The position numbers were made by a program, and so were the translations under genes. This document shows positions 35,343 through 48,493 of a DNA stretch of 64,000 nt, piece by piece. The first letter of the stretch is position 1, and each line of letters opens with the position of its first letter. Source of the stretch: Karalla daura (taxonomy: Eukaryota > Chordata > Actinopteri > Chaetodontiformes > Leiognathidae); the NCBI GenBank assembly GCA_029224185.1, contig CM055198.1, positions 4,476,424 to 4,540,423 of the forward strand, written 5' to 3'. The notes beneath the pieces are model-generated. The model saw only the letters and a program-made list of their open reading frames with translations. It made no database searches and was not told the origin of the DNA.

Positions 35343-35889
35343 CACGACTGGCTGTGACACCTGTTTACAGTGTTTGGTGGGTGTGGGCGGGACTTGTTTA
35401 CCCTCCGCTTTCTCCGAACGTCCCATCTAATTTCCCTCAGGCCATTGCAGCGTTTGTGCGTTTTGCTCCCCGGTTGTTCTGTTGTTCTGTTTCTGCAAAC
35501 AAATTCCGCAACAGCCCCCCCCCCCCCCCCGCCCCCCCGGGAGAGACCGCATGCCTTTGAACGCCCCTTTGCACTCTCACCACAACATGCGATTAGTCTT
35601 CCTACACACACACACACACACACACACACAAAACATGGGTGCGTGTAACGACTCGCACTCGCTGCACTCAGAGGCACAAGGGCACACATATGCAGAAAGG
35701 CTGCAACCTACAGCATCAAAGACACACATTGTGACACACACACACGCACACACACACACTCACACACACACACACACACTCACACACTCCTACACTCTGT
35801 TTGAAGGTCTGCCCGTTGGGTCCCGGTTGCAGTGTGAGTGTGTGACCGGGTTGTTAACTGGTTAGTTCTGGAGCTGATCCACCTTTCAG

Positions 35890-35946
<57 letters not shown>

Positions 35947-38150
35947 TCTCCCTCTCACTCTTCTCTCCTCTCCTCTTTTCTTCTCATTAAGGACTTCCTG
36001 CACAGGTTTTTTTCCTTTCCCCACTCCACCACCGCACACCATGAAAGCCACGCCACGGTTTCTCATCACAGTTCGTCTTAAGTCGCTGGGATCAAATGTC
36101 TGCCCGGGTCTGCGTCTCGGGCCCCGTGGAGACTCTCATAAGGAATGTTTTTTTTTCATCTTCGTGGTCACACGTTTTCAAAAGACTTCTAAATGAGAAC
36201 GCAGGCCCAGGCCAACGTTTGATTAGTCTCCTGATTGCGTCCTGAACGAAGGAGGCATTTTGTAGCGCCGGAGAAGCACTTGCCCAAGCCTCAGCTAAAA
36301 ACGTCGAAATCCAGGAGCGTTAATCGTCTTGTTATTTTGTGCTGGTTCGTTATTTTGTGCTGCCGCCGCCCCCAGCTGTGCCCACAGTTTCCTCCGAGCT
36401 GCCACCTTTATTTTCGGTCAATGTCAAAACAGCAGCACTCTCGGAGAATATTATTAGTGTCCGTCAAAGAAATATGACAACTGCCATTCTTCTTGCCGTC
36501 TCGGGATCATCCACATTTGTCATATATATATATATTTTCTTTTTTGCATTTTTGTCACCATTCTTCACAAGTGCACCGCAGCCGTTTTTCCAGCTCTGGC
36601 ACGGGAAGATCAATGTACCCGTTATTAATCCTGCCCACGAAGGCCCGGGTTGACGGATAACTTCAAACGCCCGGTGGGGGGGGAGGGCGCGGAGAGGAAT
36701 CCGAGGTGCGGGCATCGGCTCAGAGCCGAGGAACGATGGCCGCGAGCAGTCGGGCCGTAATCAGGATTGTCGGCAAGTTGTCGATCAATTAAAAGATTGC
36801 ACGGCTAATCGCCCGCTCTGGTCTGTGCGTGCTGCAATCGCGGGGCGGAGGGCCGGGATGAAAGTCGAGAGCTCGAGACGGTTGTGGACGGTGTCGCAAC
36901 GACGGGCTCGTGGAAGCATCGAGCGGCTTAAGGTCCGGCTATTCGCCCCAGGATCTGGTGGGGACCAAAGACGGAGCCAAAACGTGGGAAGGTCAGCGTC
37001 GGTGATATGCGTCGCGACATGAAGCTCGGGCTCGTTTTCCCGGTTGGAACCTGACTTGAGCCTGGACCTCGCGTTGGTCCTTCCCAACTTCAGAGAACCT
37101 CATTCCCGAGCAACAAAAAAACAAGCTGTGCAAGCGAGGCGAGCTAAGCCGACGTAGGCAAGTCTGGTCCGCACGGGGTCATTGTTGACGGCACAACAGA
37201 GCATTAGCCAGAGGTCTGTTTAACCCTTTGATGTGTCCTGTCTCGCCATCGCACCCTGATACAGCGGGAGTCCGTCTCTCCCGAGATCAAATGCCCTTTT
37301 TCTCTCACGGCTCGATACGAGGCGCATCCGAACGACTCGCCTCTTACTTCTCGGGTTAATGCATTCACTCGGCCGAGCCTTGTTCATTCTCAGGCGCGGG
37401 AAATCCATCGATCATCTCACGGATCGGTTCTTGGCGCTCGAGGCGCAGGATTTGCGGGCCCTCGTCAAGAGGCCGCATTTGAATCGAGGCCGGGCCGGCG
37501 TATCGACTGAGGCTCCGCACGAGGGGAAAATCGGCGGAGCTTCGTGTCGCTCCGGTCCTGATTTCTGACCCCCCCCCCCTCCCCCGGTAACGCTCCGCAG
37601 TCGACGGGTCTTCTGATTCCGACCCAACACGCAGGTGACGAGGTGTGTGTGTATGTGTGATGCGATGTTAAGCCCCGCCAGATAGATTGGGCTTTGAGGA
37701 TCTCTATCAAAGGGATCGGGAGGGCGCGAGCATACAAATCCGCGGCGAGAGCTCGTGTGTGCGTGTGTGTGCGTCTCGCACACGCTCTCACCGGACCTCA
37801 ACCATCACACGGTATCTCTGGCCTCCAACCTAGTTATTTCATCCGATCAGGTGGTCCGAGCATACCGAGGCGTACCAAATGAGCGTGAAACCTCTTGCGG
37901 AATATATATGCTTCTCGACCACCATTGACCCCCAAAATCCTCCTCGCGCCCCAAATCGCTGTCCAGGCACCCCAGATCCCGAGATGACCAAGAAAAAAAA
38001 TCCAATTCTGTGCGAATATTTCCCCCCCCCGAGGCTGTTTTCGAGAGGCGTCTCCAATGTGTGCTTTTCTACGCGGCTGTCCCCTGGGAGGCCACTTCCA
38101 AGAAGTGTGATCCGACGCTCCCGTCAGCAGGACGGCATCATCTGACTGAC
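33421..38150. other. intron 1 segment, simple repeats and unassigned sequence
   Basis: It includes GT/CA runs (about 33720-33765, 34637-34672, 35311-35339, 35604-35630, 35735-35785), a GCGCGC palindrome near 35122-35139 and the (CT)n tract at 35891-35980. At 33605-33660 there are tRNA-like B-box fragments on both strands (GGTTCAAATTCC and, minus, GAGTTCGATTCCC) that may be an old SINE. No exon is recognised. Confidence 0.4.
35891..35980 (+). repeat. (CT)n polypyrimidine tract
   Basis: About 50 bases of pure CT followed by CCCT/TTCT-rich pyrimidine sequence. Confidence 0.92.
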
Positions 38151-38172
38151 CCCCCCCCCCCCCCCCCCCCCC
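38151..38172 (+). repeat. poly-C tract, 22 C
   Basis: Uninterrupted C22 followed by more C-rich sequence with CCA triplets. Confidence 0.9.
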
Positions 38173-39304
38173 AGCCCCCCACCACCACCCCCAACACTGT
38201 TACACCTCGCTGCTGAATGGCGAATCCGTCCCGTGATCTGATACGTCGGAAGATGGGGTTTCACGGTGGAGACGGCGTTTACGACATGGAAAGAAGCGCC
38301 TCCCTGTTCTCGACCGGGGAAGAAAAAGAAAAAACGCAATTCAGCAGAGCTGGATTACCACTTCGGATGGAGGCTTCCAGGGCCAGTCTGGATGTACCCT
38401 GGTACATCCACACAGAGACAAGGTGAGATGGGGGCGAGGATGAAAAGTGTTTTTTTTCAGTTGGACAGACGCACATCATCACATGCGTCATGTAAATGAG
38501 CATCTGGGGCATTTTGGATGTCCCCCAGCCTCCATGTGAACACCGGGGATGAGTGCTCCATTCAGCCAGTCCACGTCCCCATGTCAATGCTGGCTGCTTT
38601 TACGGTTCTTACGCAACGCCTACGGACTCCACAGTGCGGCGCCGTCATTCGGACAGCCGGTGCTGACAGTGCCGCCATTCATCCGTCCGTCCGCGCAGGT
38701 ACGCGGGTGCCTCGCCGGGCGCCCGGAGGTGCCCGTCGCGGCACCTGCCCCGGCGCCCTCCGCCTCAGGTTCACACGGGTGCACGACGGGAGAACGAGGG
38801 GCATTGTGCGGCCCGGTCGGCGGCGCCACCTGACCCCCCCCCCCACCCCCCCACCCCCGGACGCTTGACAAAAGACAGAGGCGGAGGAGAGCGGACCGCA
38901 GGGAGACGGCGTCATTCCCGATGACGGACTCTGTGGACGGATCTCTCTCTCTCTCTCTCTGTCGTCGGAGAGAGGGAGCAAATGTTCAATGGTCTGGTTC
39001 AATGGTCCGCCTCGTCACATACATACAGCTGCCAGTGTAGATCCGCAGACTAAGGCGCCTCGCGTTGAATGCTCCCGCCGGGCCGCGCGGACCCGTCGCT
39101 CAGGCACGCGGCGAGGCGGGAAAACGGGTCGGTGCCGGGAAAAAAAAAATCGAATTCAAGCGCGATGGGACGAAAGGCCGCCGGCCAGGTGAGGCGGGGA
39201 CGAACGCAACGCAAACAAGACGGACACGAAAAGAAGCTTCCATGTCTGCCAACGTGCATATCAGAGGACATCAGTCAAGCGAGGGGGTGGGGGTGGGGGG
39301 TGGT

Positions 39305-39332
39305 GGGGGGGGGGGGGGGGGGGGGGGGGGGG
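39305..39332 (+). repeat. poly-G tract, 28 G
   Basis: Uninterrupted G28, preceded by GGGGGTGGGGG-type sequence, so the whole G-rich block runs from about 39280. Confidence 0.9.
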
Positions 39333-39743
39333 TGGGAGCGTCCTTGCTGAGTGAAATTAATGAGTTGGATCACTCACCATAATGAAATTTACGAGGGGAG
39401 AATGCCACGATGTTCTGTAGTTCTGAAACGGAGGGGCTTTTTTTTCGTTCAGCATCAAAATATCGGACTTTCTGAAGTGTCTCAGCCCGTCGTTATCACA
39501 CTTCCGGGAGGAGTCCTCGCGCCCGCCCGCCCCTACACCTCTCGCTCCGCTCTGTCCGTCTCTCTCTCTCTCCTCCGTCCGCGCTCCAGCGCAGATATCG
39601 CTCCGGCCTATTTTTAGCCCGGGTGGGCGTTTGTTTGGTTTTTCTTTTTGGTGCTTTTTTGTCTTTTTTGAGTACGCGCGCCTCACTCTGCCTCGGCCGA
39701 AGTTCTGCTGTTTGCGGACGACGTGAGGGTTTAGCATTCAGCT

Positions 39744-39795
<52 letters not shown>

Positions 39796-39971
39796 AGGGA
39801 GAGATAAAGAGAGAGGGAGGAGGGACTGATTGTGTGATTGTCTCATCTGCATCACTATTTTGATTGTGTCCTAATGCGGCAGCAATTAGTCGTGTGTGTG
39901 TGTTTAAGGAAGAGCGATGACCAGCGGCGGACAGTGTGTGCGTGTGCGTGTATTTGTCAGCGCACCCAGCT

Positions 39972-39976
<5 letters not shown>

Positions 39977-40045
<69 letters not shown>
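39977..40045 (+). repeat. (GT)n microsatellite, 69 bases
   Basis: About 34 uninterrupted GT units, the longest pure dinucleotide run in the window. Confidence 0.95.
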
Positions 40046-40046
<1 letters not shown>

Positions 40047-40975
40047 TGTATCACTTGCAAAATGCCGACTGGGCCTCTGGGACGCTTGATTGAGTTTGGG
40101 ACGGTTGCTGCCCCCCCCTTCCCCTCCTCTGCTCCACTGTATTAATGCTAAAGCCGGATCGATAGCGGTTATTTTTAGCTTTCCTCACCCCCCCCCCCCT
40201 CCTCCATCCGCACTCGGAGGTGCGTGTGCGCGTCTCGTCCCGGTGTGGAGAGCTCGCTCGCGCCCATCCATCTCTCCCTAATAAGTTGGCTCGAGGCCTC
40301 GGCTCTTCCTCGCCGCCTCCTCCCCCTCTTCCCTCCCCCTCTCCCCCTCCCACCTCCAGAAACCTGTTGGGGTCTAGCTCCCACAAAGTGCCGCAGGGCC
40401 GTGCTGTGCTGTGCTGCAGTGCGCGCACACACACACACGCACACACACACACGCACACACACACACATGCTCACAGCATTCTCAGATGCAGCAACCGCCT
40501 GACATGTCGTCCGTCTCTGCTGTGCTGCAGTTTCAATCCAGCGCGAGCACACACGCCGAGTCTTTTGCAACGCCTCGCCCATGACGCAACGCTTCTATGT
40601 TCGGTGTGAGACACGCGCGCGCACACACTGATATGAAAGTGGACATTGGTTACTGTTGGCAGCGCAGGGGCCGACAGATTAGACCGCGCTAATTCGACAC
40701 ACAGAGGGGGTCAGGGGTCAGCCTGGCAGCCGGCAGTGTTCGTAACAATGGAGACACACACGCACACACGCGCACGCACACACGCACGCCCTGTGGATTT
40801 CACCTGGCGCAGGTGCAGCATGGCCGCCGGGGCCGCACAGTCGGAGTCTCCTTTCACGGGAGGCCTCGCAGCAAGACGAGGTTGGAGAACCAATGGGAGT
40901 GTGCGTAAGGAGCCGCTTCCACGGGCCGGTGTGGGTAACTGTGTGGGGGCCAGAGAACACATCGGTGGCGTCTCG

Positions 40976-41050
40976 ATGGCAGAAAAGCCGTCCATGTTGC
41001 CCTCTGCCGAGCCCCCTGTGAGCTCTGCCTTCTGCTCCTCAGGCCCCCAG
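40976..41050 (+). CDS. possible alternative first coding exon of clcn2 (speculative)
   Basis: An ATG with G at +4 opens a 25-codon frame, MAEKPSMLPSAEPPVSSAFC then SSGPQ, that stops exactly at a consensus donor (CCCCAG then GTAATA at 41051) in phase 0. This is the same phase that exon 2 of clcn2 accepts, so splicing would give this peptide joined to MYGRYTQ. No homology is recognised, and GC-rich introns throw up such open segments by chance. It could equally be part of a non-coding or unrelated transcript. Listed because phase, donor and start all agree. Confidence 0.15.
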
Positions 41051-41142
41051 GTAATAGGTGGTCAGACAAAGCGTCAGGATTCCAGAATTTCCCCAGAATG
41101 AGTTAGCTGTGATCACGGCTTTTTACCAGCGCCAGGAATGCT

Positions 41143-41187
<45 letters not shown>

Positions 41188-41459
41188 CTGTGCCGGACTC
41201 TGTGTCGGGCCTACAGTGGAGTGGGAAGCGCAGTCGGTAATAATTAGCCCCGGCGCGATAACAGTAGCAGGGAGAGGGGATGTCGTAATCCGCCCGCGGA
41301 AAGTCTTCGGGGTTACGCAACGAAGGCAAGAGTGGCCGCGGCCAGGGGCGGCTGTCATATGATCACACTCGCGCACGCACCCACCCCGCTGTGTGCGCGC
41401 GCGCGTGCGTGCGCCGGCTGCAGTGCATGAAACTGGGAAACATCAACATGCTCTGCTTT

Positions 41460-41503
41460 CCCCTCCCCTCCCCTCCCCTCCCCTCCCCTCCCCTCCCCCT
41501 CCC
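41460..41503 (+). repeat. (CCCCT)n repeat
   Basis: Eight tandem CCCCT units. The minus strand (AGGGG)n is a good G-quadruplex former. Confidence 0.92.
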
Positions 41504-42972
41504 AGAGTCACTTTTGCAACGCTGTTCCTGCGACTGGCACTTTTTTTTCCTGTCTGTTTTGTCTTTTTAAGGAACAGAAAGCGACTGCGGCACGCTGCTT
41601 CCAGCATCTCCCCTCTTATTATTTATCTCCAAAAAGGAGAAGGGACGGGTCGGAGGCGTGTTTTCCGGGTCGCAGGGCAGTTTTCGCTGAGTCCGGCCGA
41701 CGCCGTTTCCGGCCTCTGGGCCCTGCTCCCCCGTCTCCTGCAGGGAAAGACCTGCGTCCCGGGAACGCGTCTTGCTCAACGCTGCGCTGCCTCCCTCCCC
41801 TGTCAATCAGTCGTGGCAGCTCATTGGGACGGCGGCGGCGGGTTAAGCTGTAACCCGCCGGGCGTGCGGGTCGTGCCGGAGACGCATAGGGCACAGGGGG
41901 AGAGATCGGGTCGTGTCAGATGAGTGACGATGAGTGAGGTGGAGTCAGGGTTGAGGATGACTCTGAACACGGACTTGAAAAGTTTGGCGGAGGGTGAACT
42001 TCTCCAAAACTGTCGAATCTGTTCCATTTCACATCCTTTGTCCTTGTTTGGTAAAATTCATGTCTTCCTTTGTTCTCTTCTCAGTCCATGATGATAGTTG
42101 AGGTCAGTGGCACCTCAACACTCAAACGGGGGATCAGCTAGACGAGCGCAAATGCTGCGCGAATTGTTCGATTCTGTCATGTCCAAATAACAGTTTGTGG
42201 TCAGAAATATCCAGACGCATGCAGGCACGAGCGCGCATGCACACACACACGCGCCCTTTGAACCCAATCAAAGCAGCCCAGTTCTCTCCCTGTCTCGACG
42301 GCTCGAGTGTTTATGCGTTTGCTCGCGGGCGATTTGACCCGATAAGCCCAATAAGTGTCACGTCCCCAGTTTGTCTGAGAGTCAGGACGCGCCACAGCGA
42401 CACTGTTCCCACTGGGCCCAGGCTCCGTGTGTGTGTGTGCGTGCCCGCGTGTGTCAGTTGCTCCGGAGCTCCATCGATTACCTCTCAAACCCGTTATGAC
42501 CAGAAGACCCACAAACAGCGGATTTACCACGCGCACCATATGTCCATCTTGGCACCACGCTATGTATGTATATGTGATTACACTGTCAGAGCCGCCTGTG
42601 ATTGCTTATCTACATTCCACGCACACACGCACACACACACACACACAGGCTGATGCACTCACTCACACTTGCATTCCCGCACAAGTTTCCGTCACAATCA
42701 GCAGCGCAAGTGGCTCTGCCCCCCGGTGGGGGCGCTGACTAAATCAAAGAAGGGTGATTAAATCACTCGGCCAGGTGTGTGCGTGTGTGTGTGTGTGTGC
42801 GCGCGCGCCTCTGTAGGCTTTTACCAGTGACACCTCCTTGCTTTAAGACAGATGGGTATCATCAGCCTTAAAGTAATTACGACACACGTTTTGCACTCCC
42901 TCCCCCCTCCCTGCTCCTCCGTCTCCTTCTTGTCTTGGCGAGCCCCCCCCCCCCCCTGCTCCGAGCGAGACT

Positions 42973-42997
42973 GGGGGGGGGGGGGGGGGGGGGGGGG
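42973..42997 (+). repeat. poly-G tract, 25 G
   Basis: Uninterrupted G25, about 15 bases after a C12-type run on the same strand, giving a possible G/C hairpin. Confidence 0.9.
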
Positions 42998-43775
42998 TAG
43001 CGGCCGGAGAAGCTCCTCAGCCCCGGACGGCGGAGGTGGCGAGCCTCCCACTCCGCCCGGGTCGGTCTCACGCTCGTTGAGGAGGAAAAGAGGCCGGGGT
43101 GGAGGCCGCAGAGCCAAAGCGCCAGCACCATTTGAGCATTTCTAAGCGTGCCTCCACAGCCCCTACGGACCGTACTTTGGATCTCTCTTTCTTATCATGA
43201 CCGCGAAATCTCTCGCTCCATCTCTCGCTCCATCTCGCCGCTGTGTTTTTCGTTTGCACATTCAACACGGTTATCTGCGGCGCCGCCCGCGACTCCCATG
43301 ACTGGCCCGGCCCGGGCGGCAGAAAAGGTCGGCTCCCTTTACGCTTTCCTCTCCCCGGAGTGGAGTCTCTCTCACGTGAAGAGCCTTTTCCCTGCCCGAA
43401 ATAGCGCCGCTCCGCTCTCTTTCTACCTGCTCGCATGTCAAGGGCGCGCGTCGGAAAAAAAACAACCCCCGTTACGTAACCATGTAGATATGGGATGTCA
43501 GGCGCTCCAGAGCCCCGGGATGCCTTCAGTTTACAGTAAATTCGCGTGCGCGGGACCAAAACGTTCCTAGAGCGAAGGCGCTCCACCTGTGGGCTGCGGC
43601 TCTCCAGAGGGCTTCTCCGTTGGGGGTACTGGTAACAGCTACCTGTGTATGCGTTGGCCCTGAGCATGTCGTATCAGCCTTGTTTCCATTGGCACGGCCC
43701 AGGGGTGCGCGCGGCTCCCCGGACACGCATCACATCATATTGTAATGAAAAGAAGATGCTTTCGCGCCCTTGTTT

Positions 43776-43780
<5 letters not shown>

Positions 43781-43842
<62 letters not shown>
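43781..43842 (+). repeat. (CT)n microsatellite
   Basis: About 31 CT units with a single TG break near 43802. Confidence 0.92.
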
Positions 43843-43847
<5 letters not shown>

Positions 43848-44278
43848 ATATCCTTGAGTCATCTCAGAATGCACTGATGTAATTGGCCGGCTAAGTGGAT
43901 TTAGCCCGGGCACCAGAGCGGCGCAGCCTTTTCACCTGTCACCTGTCCAAGTGCTCCAGCTCCAGCCTCCCTGATGCCGAGGGAGACCGGAGGATGATTT
44001 GGAGGTGGGGTGGGGGTTGGGGGGGGGGTTCTCACTGACGCCACTTCAGCATGGGATTAGTTAGGTTATGAAATCGGGATTATATTGGCCTGTTTTTGAC
44101 TTAAGTGGACGCCACACCACAAAAGCTGATCTTATTGCCTGCTCAAGTGGTTTTTGCCATACGCGCGCGCGCACGCACGCACACGCACATCCGCACCGAC
44201 ACAGCCTTGTTCTGCTTCTCCCCTAGGGCCTTCATTTCAGCGCCGGCCTCTGTTTATTCCGGTGGCTCCTGAGCTAAT

Positions 44279-44298
44279 CCCCCCCCCCCCCCCCCCCC
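44279..44298 (+). repeat. poly-C tract, 20 C
   Basis: Uninterrupted C20 followed by GCGCGCG. Confidence 0.9.
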
Positions 44299-44600
44299 GC
44301 GCGCGATAACCCGAGTTAATCCTTTAAAACAGGTGAAAAGTCGTTTCTGTGCGCCCGCAAAAAGCTCTCTGTCCTGGCGCCCTGGCGCTCCACGCGTGTG
44401 ACATCTTTGATTTCAAAGTTTCGAACACCTTCCCCTCAGAGTTCCCCTTTGTCCAGAAAAAACAAAACCAAAAGCTTTCAGCCTCACCATCGGAATGCAT
44501 CAAGGCATTTGTTTTGGCCGGCAAATGCAAAGCGGACGTTTCCCTCCTTTGCCCACACGATTCGCTTCCTCCCCCCCATCTCCTCCTCTCCTCTCCCTTC

Positions 44601-44601
<1 letters not shown>

Positions 44602-44633
<32 letters not shown>
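44602..44633 (+). repeat. poly-C tract, 32 C
   Basis: Uninterrupted C32, the longest homopolymer in the window, within a longer pyrimidine-rich block (about 44565-44660). Confidence 0.92.
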
Positions 44634-44634
<1 letters not shown>

Positions 44635-45011
44635 CGCCCTCCCCTCCTCCCTCCCATACACACACCTCCACCTGCATTAACCGCCGCCATCGTTCTAACA
44701 GCCATGGAGGTAATGGATATTCTAATCTCTCCAATCTGTCCACGTATGCGCACCCCTATGTAATAAAGGGGGGGGGGGGGGCTGTAACTTCATTACGGTG
44801 ATTTGAACATCAAACTAAGTGTTGTGTTTACGCCGGAATATTCAACGCGCGGTGGATTTTTGTCATAAGGACACACACAACACACACACACACACACGCA
44901 CACATGCGTTAGAAGACGGCCTTAATAAGCAAAGTGAGAAGCCTCTTATTAAGATAATTGGAGCCATGGAGTGATGTGGAGCTGGATGCTGATGGCTGCA
45001 GGTTTCTGTCA

Positions 45012-45062
<51 letters not shown>

Positions 45063-45729
45063 ACACACACACACACACCAGTTGATTGGATACTGTCTCA
45101 GGCAAGCTTTATTCCATTACAGATATTGACACAAAATCTGGCCTGGCCTGCATTAAGCTGTATCCCTCACCTCCTCGTCATCCTCCTCCTTCTCCTCCTC
45201 CTCCTCCTCCTCTTGATCTTCCTGTCTGTCTGAAGCTCTGTGTGTGTGTGTGTGTGTGTATGTGTGAGGCTTTCTTCTATTATTCACTCTCTCACCTGGC
45301 TCTGCGTCGGACTTTCTCATGAGCTTTGTTTTCTCTTCTTTCTCTCACGCTCAGTGGTGTTCTGTTGATGTTATGACTCTCATATTTCCCTCTCTCTCTC
45401 ACACACACACACACTCTCTTTCTCTTTCTCTCTCTCTCTCTCTCTCTCTGTGAATAATGTTTCTCATGCTCCCTCCACCTGTTGCGGACTCACATGGTTC
45501 ATTCCAAATCTGCCTTTTTTCTCTCTTTCTTTATTGTGTGTTTATTCTCTCTTTCTGATACTGTATATATATATATTTATTTTCACAGTGCCCCCCCGCC
45601 CAACACACACACGCACACACACACACATATTCACACATACCCCAGTCTCTCAGGCCAGTTATTGTCGCAGCTGTGTTTTCTCAGTCAGATGTCAGTGATG
45701 ACTTTGCTGGACAGTGCGTCCTCAGCCCT

Positions 45730-45762
<33 letters not shown>

Positions 45763-48115
45763 CTTTGTGTTTGTATGCGTGCAGCTTCATGGCCGGTACA
45801 GGGCAGTGCCATGCCGGTGCCTTCCCACGTCCCGACAGAGCACGTGTGAGGGACAAATGGGACGAGAGAGAGAAGGAGAGAGAGAGAGAGAGTGAAAGAG
45901 GGAGAGAAACAGTGGGAATGATTGTGCACAAATGTCTTTTCCTCCCTCGGTCTCAGCCTTCTCTCTCTGGGACTGTATTGTCTGTCCCTGTAACTGTTCC
46001 TCACTTCATATGCCAGCATCTAGAAATGCAACATCGAAGGATCTCCCCAGTGCTGTGCTACTGGCAACCCACGCAAACATTTACCATGAGATAAGATACA
46101 GTGCGTAGATGGCCCTTCGTCAGTCACACAGTTGGGGGACATTTGCATTAAAATGTACAAATTTACCTAAAAAACAAAAGACCTTAGCACCTCATCATGA
46201 CTTAAAGATATATTCAGGCTTATGGGCAGGTCAAGCCCGTACCACACACATAAACACACACACACACACACTGAAAATGATCAAATTTAAATCCAAATTC
46301 ATGGTTTGAAAGTGTATTGTAATGGACCTCCGTCTGACAAATTAAGGTGACTGATCGGCGAATTAAAGGATATGCCCATATTTCACTAATGGAAAGTTCA
46401 TTTCCAAGCAAAAAGGCAAAATATTACCTAAAGTGTAGATTTACTGCACTTGATGTCATGATGGATTGGACCCTGGATGTCGGCTGAGAAAGAATCACTA
46501 CTACGATCTCAGTCTAGAGTCCAGGAAGCTCTGTGAAGTGGATTTCTTTTTATCACACGATGAAAAAAAACAATTCAATTAAACTATAATGGAGCATAAT
46601 CATTTATATAGGCTATTGGCCGTGTGCAATACTTAACTTTTCAGAGAAACGTTCCCTAATTCGGACTTTCCAAAGAGCCACTCTCCTCGTCTTCTCTTGG
46701 GATCAGAGAGCCGTAACTTTAAGATCCGTCATAATGATTCACAATCAGACTTCCTGATGTAATGTGTTTGCATGCGTGCCCTTCCTCCTACACACACCCA
46801 CGCACGCACACACACACACACACATGCGTGTTTATTTCTGAACCTTTTAACAGCTGTAAACTAGCCGAGTCCAAAGTCTGGTCCCCTTTAACTGACCTGA
46901 TTTTTTCCATCTGCCAGCCCTGGACTCCGGGGACCGGGAACATTGTTAACAACGCTGCAGCGGAGCAGAGCAGATGTTGATAAATGATCGGGACATTCGT
47001 CACCCCGCCCTCGGTGGTGCTTCGCGCCGGTCCCGCGGACCCGCCGAGGCTCGGCCAGGCCGTTGTGTGGAGGGGCGGGTGGGGGGAGGGCGATTTTCTC
47101 AGCCATTTCTTTTTTTTTTTAACAGGTCGTGATGTGTTTGTGTGAGCGAGTGTGCCGTGCGGAGCTGTGCTGTCAGCCCCCGTCACCTGAACAATCCCCC
47201 TAATGGGAACCTGTCCGCCAGAGCCGCTCCACAGCTGACATGACACCTCCGCAGCCTGCCGCCTGCAGCCTGCTGCACCGTCCTCATCACTGCGCGCGTG
47301 TGTGTGTGTGTGTATGAGAGAGAGTATCTGGTAATATGGGACGGACGGAGGAGAGTAAACATACTGTGCAGAATGGCATTAAGGCAATAATTGCACGCTG
47401 TGGAATGTGTCTGAAATACTACGGCACGGTAATGGAATCCTACGCTGTCGCTGTTATTTTCTCATCACGCGTCCGGACAGAGATCCCGGCACAAAAAAGG
47501 AAGAAGACTTTTCTTTTTTTCCCCTTTTCTCTCGGCAGTCTTCCGACCGTCAGCGAGGCTTTTTTTTCCCCCCTCCTCCTTCTGCTTTAAGAAAGCTGCC
47601 AAATCACCTGAAACGGCCTCATAATGAGACTTTTAATGAACTATTTTATAGCTCCCCTTGCCTAAACAGTGTGACAGGGTTTCTGATAGAAAAGGAGAAA
47701 GCGTTCGTCATCCGAATTTCCACGAACCCGATTTTTGCCGGCGGTCTGTTTGTGATGCCGAGCACTCGTCGCTCTGAATCATGCTTCGGTTTCACTAGCT
47801 TACACCACTGTGATGCCTCTGTGTGTGTGTGTGCGTGCGTGTGTGTATGTGTGTGTGTGTGTGTGTGTGGACTTGTTTCTTGTAGTTCGGCTGAACTGAA
47901 TACAAAGATGGTCTCACACATCCAGCAGACGCGCCACAACACGAGTACAGTCACCCTGCCGCATAGCTCTGATTGGTTCCCCACCAGCTCCGGAGCTCCT
48001 CCGACACACAGAAGAGTGTTGCTGAAAGACGTCATAAAGATCAGATAACGTTAAAATTCTGGAGAAAAACGTGTAAGCACTCGAAATATGCTGTGTTGCT
48101 GATGCTGTTGTAGGT

Positions 48116-48117
48116 GA

Positions 48118-48151
<34 letters not shown>

Positions 48152-48493
48152 GATTAAGGTTGTGGTTTAGGGTTAGGGTTGGGTTTGGAGTTCGGGTTTA
48201 GTGTTTGTGTTAGGGTTAGGGTTAGGGTTAGGCTTTAGGGTTAGGGTTTAGGGTTAGGGTTTAGGGTTAGGGTTTAAGGTTAGGGTTTAGGGTTAGCGTT
48301 AGGGTTAGCGTTAGGGTTTAGGGTTAGGGTTAGGAGTAGGGTTAGGGTTTAGGGTTAGGACTAGGGTTAGGGTTTAGGGTTACGGTTTAGGGTTAGGATT
48401 AGGGTTGGGGTTTAGGGTTAGGGTTTAGGGTTAGCGTTAGGGTTAGCGTTAGGGTTTAGGGTTAGGGTTAGGAGTTAGGGTTAGGATTAGGGT
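48116..48493 (+). repeat. degenerate interstitial telomere-like array
   Basis: About 378 bases made of TTAGGG units mixed with TTTAGGG and single-base variants (TTAGCG, TTAGGA, TTACGG), all reading GGGTTA on the + strand. In places it is an alternating TTTAGGG/TTAGGG 13-base dimer. A block of about 60 bases containing the paired TTAGCG variants and a TTAGGAG variant occurs twice, at about 48282-48345 and 48420-48484, shifted by 138 bases. The array has therefore grown by internal duplication. It lies inside clcn2 intron 1. Confidence 0.95.

Larger units (their letters stand above)
38173..40975. other. intron 1 segment
   Basis: It includes a 9-bp palindromic hairpin at 38390-38409, the G28 tract, adjacent GT and GA runs (39746-39793), the long (GT)n at 39977-40045 and CA/CGCA runs (about 40425-40467). 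No exon is recognised. Confidence 0.45.
41051..48115. other. intron 1 segment, simple repeats plus an AT-rich unique island
   Basis: It contains (CA)n (41149-41185, about 45022-45057), (CCCCT)n at 41460-41503, the G25, C20 and C32 tracts, and (CT)n at 43781-43842. From about 46100 to 46760 there is a rare patch of AT-rich, mostly unique sequence that could hold a conserved non-coding element. No exon is recognised. Confidence 0.45.
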
